Positions 52,073 to 61,020 of a stretch of DNA of 64,000 bases are shown here, piece after piece. The position numbers and the translations under genes are program-made. A model generated the notes under the pieces. It was given only the letters and a program-made list of their open reading frames with translations, was not told the origin of the DNA and searched no databases. The number at the start of each line of letters is the position of its first letter. The stretch's first letter is position 1. The stretch lies in NCBI RefSeq assembly GCF_024734895.1, contig NZ_CP091430.1, positions 6,838,501 through 6,902,500 on the forward strand, in the 5' to 3' direction. The stretch comes from Paenibacillus spongiae (GTDB lineage: Bacteria; Bacillota; Bacilli; Paenibacillales; Paenibacillaceae).

Positions 52073-52221
52073 AACGAACTGCACCTTGCAACTTGCTGCC
52101 GCAGCCTTTGAACCGTGCCTGGGCGGACAGAGGCAATCGACTCGTCCACTTGCGCATCGGCACAAAGCAAAAAAGCGTCAGCCCGCCAATATTCTGGCGG
52201 GCCGACGCTTTTGCCGTTCCG

Positions 52222-53334
52222 TTAATCTTCCGAAAGAAACACTTGTTTGACGGCATTCAGATAACCGTATCCATATAGATCATCCGGCTGCAGGTAGCTG
52301 GTTTCCGTCCATTCGTTCCAGCTGTTGATGACGACGAGCGGATGCCGTTCAGGATGCGAATCGGCATAATCTTTCGCCTTCTGGAACGCTTTCTGCACAT
52401 TCTCCGGCGTGTTGTTCTTCACGATGCCCGGACGGAATCCCTGAAACCTCGGATTGTTGTCCCAGCCGAGGGAGATGTGCGGATAATAGGGAATGTCATA
52501 GGCTTGGTCGATCCGCTCCCATTCCTTGACGACATCCTCCATAATTTCATTGTAATCCCGGTCGATATTGACGAAGTGAACGAATTGATAGTGGGACATA
52601 CTGTCGAACCCAAGAAATTTCACGATCTCGCTGGTCGTGGCGGTCCGCTCCCCGTCGACGCCGCTGAGATTGAAATTTTGCTCGCTCCACATCGTCAACT
52701 GCAGATGAAGCCCCGGCAATCCCGCCTGAACGCAGCGCTCGCGAAACCACTCGAACGCTTCTTTGGTTGCATCCGCGCCGCCCAAGCCCTTCATCAGATT
52801 GGCGAGATCGTAAATCATAAAGACCGGCTTGCCGTCCAGCGTGTAGTAGGACGGATGCTTAAAATACTTCTCGATCAGCCGGTCGGCGATCTTCTCGAAT
52901 TCCGCTCTATCCACCGCAGCGTCCCAAATCATATTTTCTTCGTCATGGGAAATCCGGATATCCCACACATTCATGACGTTGTGATTGGCCCACATGAGGT
53001 AGAATTTCACCCGGTCGTTGTTCTTCGCTTGCAGGTATCCGTTATTCAGGCACTGCTCCAGGAACGGCCGCTTGTCATACCAATACCAATCGTAAATAAA
53101 GACGTTGACGCCATTGTCGGCCGCCGCATTGATTTGCATCTCCATCACATAGGGGTCGGCTTCATTGACATACCCCCACAGCGGCTTGCGCGGCCAATTA
53201 TGCTCGGGAAACTTCTTCACCGCGTTTTTAACGGATTGCCACTCCCCAATTCCTTCCGGCCAGAACATCCTCGTTCTGGGCTCGTCTCCCGTATACGATG
53301 GCCAGATGAATGCAGCTACATCATACTTGCTCAT
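52222..53334 (-). CDS. GH99-like (WbsX-type) glycan-active protein
   Basis: A 370-residue protein without signal peptide. The opening AAFIWPSYTGDEPRTRMFWPEGIGEWQSVKNA, the middle GVNVFIYDWYWYDKRP and RVKFYLMWANHNV, and the ending VINSWNEWTETSYLQPDDLYGYGYL match the glycoside hydrolase family 99-like (WbsX) proteins, which share the fold of endo-acting alpha-mannosidases. The SWNEWTE glutamate is a possible catalytic residue, but this subgroup has no settled activity. ATG at 53334 follows TAGGGAGGGGAAATGT. It is divergent from an AraC regulator at 53482, which probably controls it. Confidence 0.82.
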   Translation of the reverse strand: MSKYDVAAFIWPSYTGDEPRTRMFWPEGIGEWQSVKNAVKKFPEHNWPRKPLWGYVNEADPYVMEMQINAAADNGVNVFIYDWYWYDKRPFLEQCLNNGYLQAKNNDRVKFYLMWANHNVMNVWDIRISHDEENMIWDAAVDRAEFEKIADRLIEKYFKHPSYYTLDGKPVFMIYDLANLMKGLGGADATKEAFEWFRERCVQAGLPGLHLQLTMWSEQNFNLSGVDGERTATTSEIVKFLGFDSMSHYQFVHFVNIDRDYNEIMEDVVKEWERIDQAYDIPYYPHISLGWDNNPRFQGFRPGIVKNNTPENVQKAFQKAKDYADSHPERHPLVVINSWNEWTETSYLQPDDLYGYGYLNAVKQVFLSED

Positions 53335-53481
53335 ACATTTCCCCTCCCTATCAGTCGAGTGATCCGATGCAATAGATTACATTGCAGCTCACCATCATTG
53401 TATAATGGACCTAACTGCAATTTTAACGGGGAAACAGGACATCTATCAGGTTCAGATGACAGATCGACAGGAGATGCAACG

Positions 53482-54417
53482 ATGCCTCCCAAACGAACGA
53501 CGAAGCACTATCCGACGAACGAAGTATTGAAGCAAGACGCCTTTCTGACCATCATGGATGTCTACGAGCATCACTGGCTGCTGGAGCATACGCATGATTT
53601 TCCGGAAATCATCTGCGTGCTGGGCGGCAATGGGACGCAGTATATCAACGGAACCGCCGTCACCGCGAAGGCAGGGGATATCTATCTGATCCCCGTTGGA
53701 ACGACGCATGTCTTTCGTCCGGCTGCGAAGGCCGATTCCGCGGCCTCCCTGCTCGTCAGAAACGTCATCTTTCGGGCGGAGTGGCTGGATGATCTGACCC
53801 GGATCGTGATGGACGAGGAAGTGAAGGAGCTGATCTTCTGGATGCTGGGCAAGCCGGGCTCCGCTGAACAAGGAAGGCCTCCCTGGCTCAAAATCGCCGA
53901 CACGCAAGCCGAATTCCGCCTGCTGTCCGAACGCATGAAATCGCTCGTTCAGCAGAAACCCCCTCTATTCCGGACCCGTCTGACATCGCGAGTGACCGAT
54001 CTGTTGGCCTTGCTGTGCATTGCGGCCGGCAGAGGGATCGGACAGCATTCCGATTGGCCGCCGAAGGAGGAGGCGCACCCGGTTAAAGCGCAAATCCTCG
54101 CAGCCATCCAAGCCATGCCGCTGGCCGTCGTAACCTTGAAAGAGGTCGCGCGAAAGCTCGATCGGAGCGAGCGCCATCTGTCCAGAATGTTTCAACATCA
54201 CTTCGGGACGTCCTTCAAGAGCTATATGCAGGACTGCCGGCTGCAGAAGAGCATGCAACTGCTGGCGGAATCGAAGCTTACCGTGAAAGAAATCAGGAGT
54301 GAGATCGGCCTGGAGGATGCCAATCACTTCTACTGCATGTTTAAACGCGAGACCGGCATGACGCCCGGGCAGTACCGTAATCGGGAACAAGGCAGCTCCG
54401 CTAGCGAAGGAAGATGA
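53482..54417 (+). CDS. AraC family transcriptional regulator (cupin sensor)
   Basis: A 311-residue regulator. The N-terminal cupin (HWLLEHTHDFPEIICVLGGNGTQYINGTAVTAKAGDIYLIP, about residues 30-72) should bind a small effector. The C-terminal two-helix-turn-helix domain has LKEVARKLDRSERHLSRMFQHHFG and VKEIRSEIGLEDANHFYCMFKRETGMTPGQYR. I chose the ATG at 53482 (MPPKRTTKHY) because CAGGAGATGCAACG lies before it. The long frame upstream to 52342 only shadows the opposite gene. It is divergent from the GH99-like gene and is its likely regulator. Confidence 0.9.
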   Translation: MPPKRTTKHYPTNEVLKQDAFLTIMDVYEHHWLLEHTHDFPEIICVLGGNGTQYINGTAVTAKAGDIYLIPVGTTHVFRPAAKADSAASLLVRNVIFRAEWLDDLTRIVMDEEVKELIFWMLGKPGSAEQGRPPWLKIADTQAEFRLLSERMKSLVQQKPPLFRTRLTSRVTDLLALLCIAAGRGIGQHSDWPPKEEAHPVKAQILAAIQAMPLAVVTLKEVARKLDRSERHLSRMFQHHFGTSFKSYMQDCRLQKSMQLLAESKLTVKEIRSEIGLEDANHFYCMFKRETGMTPGQYRNREQGSSASEGR

Positions 54418-54463
54418 TGAGCAAGAATGGAATGATCCTTATTCCGCTAGCCGTCGCCTTCCC

Positions 54464-54565
54464 GGCTTTCAGCATTTCAAAGGCATGTCTCCAGTCGAAT
54501 TCTCCGCCACTTACGTGCATCTTTGGTTCAGCATCACTTATGGAAGCCCGGCTATTAGCAAATAA
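54464..54565 (+). pseudogene. Remnant of an AraC-type C-terminus
   Basis: The plus strand reads GFQHFKGMSPVEFSATY and then HLWFSITYGSPAISK before a TAA at 54563-54565. F-K-x-x-x-G-M-S-P-x-E-F-x-x-x-Y is the last part of an AraC DNA-binding domain. There is no upstream continuation, since the gene before it has its own complete C-terminus. It is probably the residue of a duplicated or deleted regulator. Confidence 0.45.
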
Positions 54566-54595
54566 TGCATCCATGTAATCGAAGGGAGTATGGAT

Positions 54596-54817
54596 ATGAA
54601 TAACGTTCCAAAGTTTCTTGTGGGCGCCGGGGTCGTGCTGATTATCGTGGGTCTGATCTGGATGTTCGTCGGCCGGTTCATTAATCTGGGCAGGCTGCCT
54701 GGTGATATTGCCGTCGAAAAAGGGAATTTCAAGTTTTACTTCCCGGTTGTCACCTGTATCGTGATCAGCGTCGTTCTGTCGCTCATTGCGTACATCGTTC
54801 GCTTGTTCATGAAGTAG
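54596..54817 (+). CDS. DUF2905 family small membrane protein
   Basis: A 73-residue protein with two membrane spans (FLVGAGVVLIIVGLIWMFVG and YFPVVTCIVISVVLSLIAYIV) linked by FINLGRLPGDIAVEKGNFKF, the G-R-L-P-G-D signature of DUF2905. The function of the family is unknown. I chose the ATG at 54596 because GAAGGGAGT lies at a normal distance. The ATG at 54590 is too close to it. It stands alone between an AraC gene and a convergent glycosidase gene. The following 190 bases hold no gene. Confidence 0.85.
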   Translation: MNNVPKFLVGAGVVLIIVGLIWMFVGRFINLGRLPGDIAVEKGNFKFYFPVVTCIVISVVLSLIAYIVRLFMK

Positions 54818-55010
54818 AACCGGCTATCCATCTGTTCACGTCCATCTTCCGGTACACGCCTGTTTCGTTTTCGCCGATGCGATACCATCCTCTCTCTCCG
54901 TGTATCTCACCCTTCTCCGGCCGGTTCATCTGCATTCAGTCGCCCCGTACCGCAATTATCGAGGCCGCCCTAACAACGAACAAGGACGGCCCGAATTGTC
55001 ATTTATTCCT

Positions 55011-57560
55011 TTAGCAGCTAACCCAACGAACCTCCAGCGGCCCCGCTTCCATTTCCTTGGACCACTCGTAAATGGTTACCGTCCGCGACTCTCCCGGCAG
55101 CAGGTCAAAATAATGATCGCTCAGGCGAACATCGTCCGGCAGGTCGAAATGAACGGCGTGGACGAACGTATCGGCGGAGACGGTCACGTGCAGGTTCTCC
55201 CCGTCGCGCTCGCTTTCCGTGATCCGGACTCGGACTTCCGGCAGCGCCAGCGTTCGGAAATCCCCGGGACGAAGGACGGCGGGCTGCAGCCGGCCTGGAT
55301 TCAGAAGCGGAATCGCAACGCAGAGGCCGGCTTCGCCGCCCGCTTCCTTCGCAAAACGGTGAACGACGCCGCGGGAACGGGCGGGAATGGCCACTTCCGC
55401 CACGGCTGTCCTGCGGATGCGGCCGTCGTACGACATAAACCCGCATTCGAGTCTCTCTTGGATCGGCGCATCCGTCTCGTTCACGGCCGTCACCTCCACC
55501 GTGCCCGCCTGCTCCCTAAGAATCAACTTCCGAGGGGCGAAGGCGCGCTTGACGCCGTAGTAGGACAGCTTTCTTTTCAAATAGTAATCGATAATCGTCC
55601 AGCCGACCTCTCCCCAGCAATCGTTGTACATCCAGAACAGCGCGCCGGAGCAGAACGCCTTGCTGCGGATCGATTCCAGCGAATACTGGTACATCAGGCT
55701 TTGGCATAGCCCTGCGTACAGCAAATATTCGTTCAGCGTCAAATCGTCCCGGTCCGCGTAATGCTTGCGGATGCCGGCCAAGACGGTATCTTTCTCGAAG
55801 GTATTCGTATGAAGCGCCCATGTACGGCTGCTCGTATCGATCTCGGCGCCGCCGAAGTAGGTTTCGATGCTAGAGTAGCGGCACGGCCCGATGTAGCCGT
55901 ATTCGGAGACGAACTTGGCCTGCACCTCGTCATAGATCTCGGGCGTGATCCGCCGCTCCATATCGGGATTCATCGTCCCGTCATGCCAGTGATGCCTGTC
56001 GCCGGAAGCATTGCCGTTCGGCTGCCTCCCGCCATACGGCGAGCTGTTCCAATATGGAATATGCGGGCAGTTCTTGCGGATAAGCTCGGGCGCGATTTCG
56101 TTATAGATTACCGCACCGCCGTAGAACCTTGGATGGCGCGAAGCGTTCCACCATTCGTCGAAGCCCCAGTGATTCTCGTTGTTGCCGCACCAGAGCGCAA
56201 GCGAAGCATGGTTGCGCAGCCGCCGGGTCTGGTAGTCGATTTCGCGTGCCGTCTCTTCCCGGAACCAGGGCAGATGATCGGGATATTTGCCGCAGGAAAA
56301 CATGAAATCATGCCAGATGAGAATGCCATACTCGTCGCACTTTTCGTAGAAAATGTCCCGCTCATAGATGCCGCCGCCCCATATCCGCAGCATGTTGAAG
56401 TTCGCATCCCGGGCTTCGCGAACGAGCGTATCGTATTTCTCGTCGCTTACGCGGGAGACGACCGAGTCGGCCGGAATCCAGTTGCCGCCTTTGGCGAAGA
56501 GCTGCACGCCGTTCACCTCGAACGTGAACTGCCGCTCCCGCTCGCCTGAAGCATTACTCCCGGAAGCTGCGACCAGCTCCGTGTTAAGATGAAGCGTTCG
56601 GATGCCGATTCGGAACTCGGGGTATGCCATGGTTTCGCCATTTGCGCGGATGGACGCCCGAACCGTGTACAGCGGCTGTTCTCCCATGCCGTTCGGCCAC
56701 CACAGCGCAGCGTCGGGGATAACGGCTTCAAGCTCGATATAATTAAAGCCCGAGCGAAGGCATACTTGCTTCGAAAGCTTCGCAGCAGCCGTACTGTCGG
56801 GTCCCAGCAGCTCGACCGTCAAGTCGGCTTCCCTGGTTTGGAAAGGATGGGCGTTGTCCGCCTCCACCTCAAACCGGACGACGGCGCTCGGCTCTATCGT
56901 TGCCGTCACCGCGCTGATGCTCCGGATGCGGACCTCGCTCTGCGCGTCGAGCCATACGCCGCCCGCGATTCCGCATGTCGCCACGCGCGGCCCCCAATCC
57001 CATCCGTAGACGAACTGCGCTTTTCTGATGTTGGCTCGCCGCTCGTCCCCCCGCTTGCGGATCGCCTCGTTCTCCATCATCGCGAGCGTGCCCTCCGTCA
57101 TGGCGATATCCTGCTCGGATACGTGCTCAAGCCCCGACGTTACGCGGATGAGCAGATCGTTATCCCCTTCGCCGAGCAGCTCCCGGACGTCTGCCGTGAA
57201 CGGGTAGAAGGCGCTTCGATGATGGCCGAGATGAACGCCGTTCAGCCATATATCGGCCTCGGAATCCAGCGATTCGATATGCAGCGCGATCCGTTCGCGC
57301 TGCAGAATGTCAGCCGTCAGCCGAAAGCTCTTGGCGAACCACCAGGATTTCTTCTCCGTCCATTCGCTCGCGAAGCAATTGTCCGCGACAAGCGGCTCCT
57401 GAATCAGCCCGTGCTCGATCAGAGGCATATGAATATCGCAGGGAAGCGTTGGCACGGCCAGCCAATCCGCTTGCTTGCTTCTTATGCTCGGAGCCTTCGA
57501 AGGATCATAGGACAAATCCTCGAAGGTCAGCCGCCAATCTAAGTTCAAATCCACCTTCAT
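55011..57560 (-). CDS. Beta-mannosidase-like glycoside hydrolase family 2 enzyme
   Basis: An 849-residue cytoplasmic enzyme (no signal peptide). Order: sugar-binding jelly roll (about 1-200; ESLDSEADIWLNGVHLGHHRSAFYPFTADV), Ig-like sandwich (about 200-330), TIM barrel (about 340-680) and C-terminal beta domains. Acid/base E about 462 in ALWCGNNENHWGFDEWW and nucleophile E about 554 in KFVSEYGYIG are both in place. The GNNENHW and FVSEYG motifs point to the beta-mannosidase branch of GH2, which removes terminal beta-linked mannose. ATG at 57560 follows AAGGGAGAGGCTGACGC. It is divergent from an AraC regulator at 57697. With the GH99-like gene it suggests foraging of mannose-rich glycans. Confidence 0.9.
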   Translation of the reverse strand: MKVDLNLDWRLTFEDLSYDPSKAPSIRSKQADWLAVPTLPCDIHMPLIEHGLIQEPLVADNCFASEWTEKKSWWFAKSFRLTADILQRERIALHIESLDSEADIWLNGVHLGHHRSAFYPFTADVRELLGEGDNDLLIRVTSGLEHVSEQDIAMTEGTLAMMENEAIRKRGDERRANIRKAQFVYGWDWGPRVATCGIAGGVWLDAQSEVRIRSISAVTATIEPSAVVRFEVEADNAHPFQTREADLTVELLGPDSTAAAKLSKQVCLRSGFNYIELEAVIPDAALWWPNGMGEQPLYTVRASIRANGETMAYPEFRIGIRTLHLNTELVAASGSNASGERERQFTFEVNGVQLFAKGGNWIPADSVVSRVSDEKYDTLVREARDANFNMLRIWGGGIYERDIFYEKCDEYGILIWHDFMFSCGKYPDHLPWFREETAREIDYQTRRLRNHASLALWCGNNENHWGFDEWWNASRHPRFYGGAVIYNEIAPELIRKNCPHIPYWNSSPYGGRQPNGNASGDRHHWHDGTMNPDMERRITPEIYDEVQAKFVSEYGYIGPCRYSSIETYFGGAEIDTSSRTWALHTNTFEKDTVLAGIRKHYADRDDLTLNEYLLYAGLCQSLMYQYSLESIRSKAFCSGALFWMYNDCWGEVGWTIIDYYLKRKLSYYGVKRAFAPRKLILREQAGTVEVTAVNETDAPIQERLECGFMSYDGRIRRTAVAEVAIPARSRGVVHRFAKEAGGEAGLCVAIPLLNPGRLQPAVLRPGDFRTLALPEVRVRITESERDGENLHVTVSADTFVHAVHFDLPDDVRLSDHYFDLLPGESRTVTIYEWSKEMEAGPLEVRWVSC

Positions 57561-57639
57561 GCGTCAGCCTCTCCCTTATTCGAATATTCCTTTCTATTGA
57601 TAAGCTATCATGACAGGCTTCATTCTTTCTCCATTTGGG

Positions 57640-57670
57640 TTGATACAGATTTGCTCTCTATTGATATAAT
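57640..57670 (+). promoter_or_regulatory. Possible promoter of the AraC gene beside beta-mannosidase
   Basis: TTGATA (57640-57645) and a strong TATAAT (57665-57670) are 19 bases apart, wider than ideal. The -10 is preceded by TTGA. It lies 27 bases before the ATG of the AraC gene. Confidence 0.35.
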
Positions 57671-57696
57671 GGAATGAATCGCGAGGAGGCGTGCGG

Positions 57697-58542
57697 ATGC
57701 TGAATTTGAAGGTGGAGGATTTAATCGATCCGGAGCTGGAGACGGCGTTCTTTTATCACCGGAAATTGAAATATTGGACGATTACCCACGATCACGACTT
57801 CTACGAATGCTTCCTGGTGACGGAAGGGACCGTATACCACGTGGTGAACGGCGTCAGGCAAACGCTCCGCGCAGGAACGCTTGTATTCATACGGCCGCAT
57901 GACGTTCACAGCTATGAACGGTATGAGAATGAAGAGGTCGAGCTCCTTAACATCAACTTTCGCGTGTCGATGATGCATTCCGCTTTCGCCTACCTGGGGG
58001 AGGGAATCGATTCCGCCGGCTTGACGGAAGCCGCGCTGCCCCCTTCCCGGCTGCTCGGAACGGAGGACATGAGAGCGATTCTCCGCTACTATGAACGGAT
58101 CGGCGGTGCGTACCCCGGCAACAAAGCCGAGGCCCGCGCGTTCGCAAGAAGCATGCTGACAGCTATTTTGCAGCTTCTTGTGCCTGCCCGCCAGGACTCC
58201 GGCCCGGATGTGCCGGGCTGGTTGAACGAGCTGCTTGCCGAGATGCGCAAGAGGGAGCGTTTCGCAGAAGGAACTGCTGCCTTCTACCGGCTCGCCCCTT
58301 ACACGGTCGAACACGTCTGCCGGGAGATGAAGAAGCACTTCGGGATTACGCCGACCGAATGGATCAACGAGCAGCGGCTGTCTTACGCCGCGCTATCGCT
58401 TGCCCACAGCGAGGCAGGCATTCTCGATATATGCATGGATTGCGGCTTCTCCAGCCTCAGCTACTTCTACAAAACATTCGCCAAGCGCTTCGGTTCGACG
58501 CCCGCCCAATACCGGGCGAAACAGATGACGGCTATCCCTTGA
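57697..58542 (+). CDS. AraC family transcriptional regulator
   Basis: A 281-residue regulator. The N-terminal cupin (TITHDHDFYECFLVTEGTVYHVVNG, then TLVFIRPHDVHSYE) should sense a ligand. The C-terminal DNA-binding domain ends SEAGILDICMDCGFSSLSYFYKTFAKRFGSTPAQYRAKQ. The first helix-turn-helix (YTVEHVCREMKKHFGITPTEWIN) is recognisable. I chose the ATG at 57697 because GAGGAGGC lies 7 bases before it; a GTG at 57691 is too close to that site. It is divergent from the beta-mannosidase gene and probably regulates it. A tandem repeat block starts 18 bases after its stop. Confidence 0.88.
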   Translation: MLNLKVEDLIDPELETAFFYHRKLKYWTITHDHDFYECFLVTEGTVYHVVNGVRQTLRAGTLVFIRPHDVHSYERYENEEVELLNINFRVSMMHSAFAYLGEGIDSAGLTEAALPPSRLLGTEDMRAILRYYERIGGAYPGNKAEARAFARSMLTAILQLLVPARQDSGPDVPGWLNELLAEMRKRERFAEGTAAFYRLAPYTVEHVCREMKKHFGITPTEWINEQRLSYAALSLAHSEAGILDICMDCGFSSLSYFYKTFAKRFGSTPAQYRAKQMTAIP

Positions 58543-58559
58543 GCCGGCAAGCAGGGTCC

Positions 58560-58726
58560 ATGAACCGGTTGGTCGGACTAATGAACCGGTAAGCCCACTA
58601 ATGAAGCGGCAGGTTGGGCTAATGAACCGGTAAGCCCGGCTAATCAACCGGCAGGTTGGGCTAATGAACCGGTAAGCCCGGCTAATCAACCGGCAGGTTG
58701 GGCTTATGGGCCGGCAGGCCGGGCTC
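58560..58726. repeat. 21-bp tandem repeat, about eight units of two alternating types
   Basis: Units of 20-21 bp from 58560 alternate between ATGAACCGGTAAGCCCGGCT and ATCAACCGGCAGGTTGGGCT types, all sharing ACCGGY and ending near GGGCTA. The pair repeats as a 42-bp higher-order unit at 58622-58663 and 58664-58705. It is not part of the AraC gene, which ends at 58542. No gene is seen in it. Confidence 0.85.
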
Positions 58727-58870
58727 ACAACCGGGCATCGCTGCCGCGGCATTGCACCTCGAGAGCTCCCAGCGCCCGGTGCTGCGCTGCATGACGGTAA
58801 CCGGTTAACCGCATGCCCGATCCTAGATTTCGGATAAGCCGCAGCCGGCCGTTCGTCCGCAATAGCAAAA

Positions 58871-58890
58871 GTCCCGCCGATCGGCGGGAC
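58871..58890 (-). terminator. Perfect 20-bp palindromic hairpin
   Basis: GTCCCGCCGATCGGCGGGAC is a perfect palindrome. Read on the minus strand it is followed by TTTTGCTATT, so it could end a leftward transcript from the DUF4179 gene, although it is 330 bases beyond its stop. Confidence 0.5.
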
Positions 58891-59028
58891 CTTATACTAA
58901 CCCTATATTGAAGCACATCATTGTCATCGTTGAACGTTCATTTGGCATATAACCGCGCTTCAATTCAATTCAATTGAATTCGATTCGCTTCGCTTCACAA
59001 CAAATAACACCTAGTAACACCTGGTAAC

Positions 59029-59218
59029 ACTAGTGTGTTAACGGACCTGTGATCCGCTATTGTAACATTCAAGAGCATTATTACTCTCGCTGCGGACCTG
59101 AGATCCCTTATTTGAGCCCAAATCCCCTCAAATCAATGAACCTGAAGCACATAACGAATCTGATGTCCGCAACCGCCGCAAATCGGACGAAATTCGGCGA
59201 ATAACGCATTCTATGTCT
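59029..59218. repeat. Interspersed repeat R2, copy at 59 kb
   Basis: Contains GTTAACGGACCTGTGATCCG, GCGGACCTGAGATCCCTTAT, AACGAATCTGATGTCCGC and CGGCGAATAACGCATTC. It aligns in order with the 52-kb copy and shares pieces with the 35.2-kb copy. It abuts the 3' end of the DUF4179 gene. Further left (58960-58995) is a short AATTC/GATTCGCTTC low-complexity stretch. No gene lies in 58891-59218. Confidence 0.6.
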
Positions 59219-60241
59219 TCAACGCACCCCGCTCCCCAATGGATTAACCGGTATCGATTGTTCCGGTACTTCACCCGGGTTCTCGGCATGAGGGTTCTCG
59301 GAGCTCTCGTACGGAACCAGGAAATACTTCTCGGATTCCAAGTCGATGGGAGCATAGCGGCTGTACGATTCTTCAGGCGAGATGGTCGAGGTTTCCAGCA
59401 GTACTTCCGTTCCCGATTCGCTTACGATTTTAAACCCTATGTGGTTGGCTTCTTCCGGCCAGTCATAGTAGAGCACCGTCGAGATTGGCGTCACGATCAT
59501 TTTCTCGAGATGTACGGTTTGTCCATTGCCAACGGGGACATCCTTGTTCAGAACGACTGTTTCGCTTGATGCCGCCAGCTGGTCGGTCGGAACCTCGATA
59601 TCGAAAACCCATGGGGTATCCACCGGAACGCCTTCCGAGTCGATGGTCGAGTCCAGGTTATCGAACTCCAGGTGAAACCGGACCGTTTCTCCGATCGGCA
59701 TGTCCGTCATCTGAATTTTATTATAAATCGTAAACTGCGATGAATTAACCTTGATCGATTGCTGAAGCCCGCCGCCCGTCAGCTCCTGTCCATTCATTTG
59801 AACATTTGGCCTTGGATGCATTCGGTAATGGAAATCGACCCCCTTCGCCGGCTCGAACGTCGAGCTGATGATCAGCTGACCGCTATCGGCCATCACTTCA
59901 TTCAATGTCCATTTCCCGAACTTATTCTCAGCCGTACTGCCAATCTCCGTCTTATAAGGGGTATAATCCGTCTTTTCATCCGCCAGGATGAATCCTTCAA
60001 CGAGTCCGCCGACAAACGGCACATTCGCGAACGACACCATTCCCGTGCTTAGCGAAATCCCCGCCGCCAGAATAACGGCTGCCGCAGCTCCCGCATATTT
60101 CTTCTTACGGCTGGGCTTCTGCTTCCTGATCTTCTTCAACACGCGGCGTTCCCAATTCTTCTTGTCGATGCTGGTAAGCTCCTGTTCTTCATATTGATTA
60201 ACATCCATGTCTGCATGATTGAGATCTTTATAAATTGACAT
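59219..60241 (-). CDS. DUF4179-domain membrane protein, probable anti-sigma factor
   Basis: A 340-residue protein. A cytoplasmic N-terminus (about 1-45, basic KKIRKQKPSRKKK) is followed by one span (AGAAAAVILAAGISLSTGMVSF) and an extracytoplasmic part of about 265 residues. The start of that part, ANVPFVGGLVEGF, and LNEVMADSGQLIISSTFEP are typical of DUF4179 proteins, which sit next to ECF sigma genes and are thought to hold the sigma factor at the membrane. I chose the ATG at 60241 (MSIYKDL) because GGGAGTGAACGCG lies upstream. It is 12 bases after the sigma gene, so they are co-transcribed. The last residues lie in the R2 repeat area, so the C-terminus may have been altered by it. Confidence 0.85.
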   Translation of the reverse strand: MSIYKDLNHADMDVNQYEEQELTSIDKKNWERRVLKKIRKQKPSRKKKYAGAAAAVILAAGISLSTGMVSFANVPFVGGLVEGFILADEKTDYTPYKTEIGSTAENKFGKWTLNEVMADSGQLIISSTFEPAKGVDFHYRMHPRPNVQMNGQELTGGGLQQSIKVNSSQFTIYNKIQMTDMPIGETVRFHLEFDNLDSTIDSEGVPVDTPWVFDIEVPTDQLAASSETVVLNKDVPVGNGQTVHLEKMIVTPISTVLYYDWPEEANHIGFKIVSESGTEVLLETSTISPEESYSRYAPIDLESEKYFLVPYESSENPHAENPGEVPEQSIPVNPLGSGVR

Positions 60242-60253
60242 CGCGTTCACTCC

Positions 60254-60793
60254 CTAACCTTCATTATTGTTCAGCAAAAAATTTTTCAGCTTCTTCCGGC
60301 CTCTGGAAAGCTTGTTATGCACCCATGACTCCTTGGCATTGAATGCATGCGCAATTTCATGCGAAGGCGTACCTTCCAAATAATATTTCTCGAAAATGGC
60401 CCGTTCACTGTCGGTTAACTGCTCTAACAGCTCATCGACACGGCCTCGATCGGACGGTTCTTCCGCCTTCAGCATCGCGTCATCCCATTCCGAAACGGTA
60501 AACTGTTTATTTTGCAGGGTGATTTGTCTTCTTTGGTAATCGATCGCTTTATATTTGGCAATCGCCGCAATCCATTGTTTGAATGTGTTTTTATCCGGAT
60601 TGAAGCAGTGAATGTTATTCCATATCGCGAGAAGCACGTCGTCCATGCATTCCTCGCAATCCTGCTGCTGGTAGTTCAAGTGACGTTTAATAATCGCCGT
60701 AAGCAAGCCTCCATACTGAGCGATAATGAAGAGAATTGCTCTCTCATTCTTGTTCTTTATGTGTTGTACAACACTGTCTTCCGTGACTTTCAA
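60254..60793 (-). CDS. ECF RNA polymerase sigma factor
   Basis: A 179-residue group-4 sigma factor. Region 2 (about residues 14-85) includes DVLLAIWNNIHCFNPDKNTFKQWIAAIAKYKAIDYQRR, the -10-recognising part. Region 4 (about 120-170) includes LTDSERAIFEKYYLEGTPSHEIAHAFNAKESWVHNKLSRGRKKL, the -35-recognising helix-turn-helix. It starts at TTG 60793 behind GGAGAGGTGGACCC. With the DUF4179 gene it forms a sigma/anti-sigma operon. The promoter would lie in the 200-base space shared with the divergent sirtuin gene. The signal is unknown. Confidence 0.92.
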   Translation of the reverse strand: MKVTEDSVVQHIKNKNERAILFIIAQYGGLLTAIIKRHLNYQQQDCEECMDDVLLAIWNNIHCFNPDKNTFKQWIAAIAKYKAIDYQRRQITLQNKQFTVSEWDDAMLKAEEPSDRGRVDELLEQLTDSERAIFEKYYLEGTPSHEIAHAFNAKESWVHNKLSRGRKKLKNFLLNNNEG

Positions 60794-61020
60794 GGGTCCA
60801 CCTCTCCTTCCATTGCGTATTGGTACCTATCCAGTAATACGAAATGAATACGATAAATCTATCACAGAATGAAAAAAGAATAGCGGGATATTGTTGGGAA
60901 TGTTGAATCCGAGGCGCTTTCATAGCACAATGGGGACAAGAACGAAGTGACCAAGCGGTTGATGGCAGTAATCGTTCATATGGTTAAAATCAAGCCACAG
61001 CAATGACGGAGGTGAATGCC

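Noticed and set aside
52342..53481. Upstream extension of the AraC frame to 691 aa
   Set aside because: The extra 380 residues are antisense to the GH99-like gene. The true start is the ATG at 53482 with its own ribosome binding site.
58560..58726. CRISPR-like array at 58.6 kb
   Set aside because: 21-bp units abut each other with no spacers; a minisatellite explains it.
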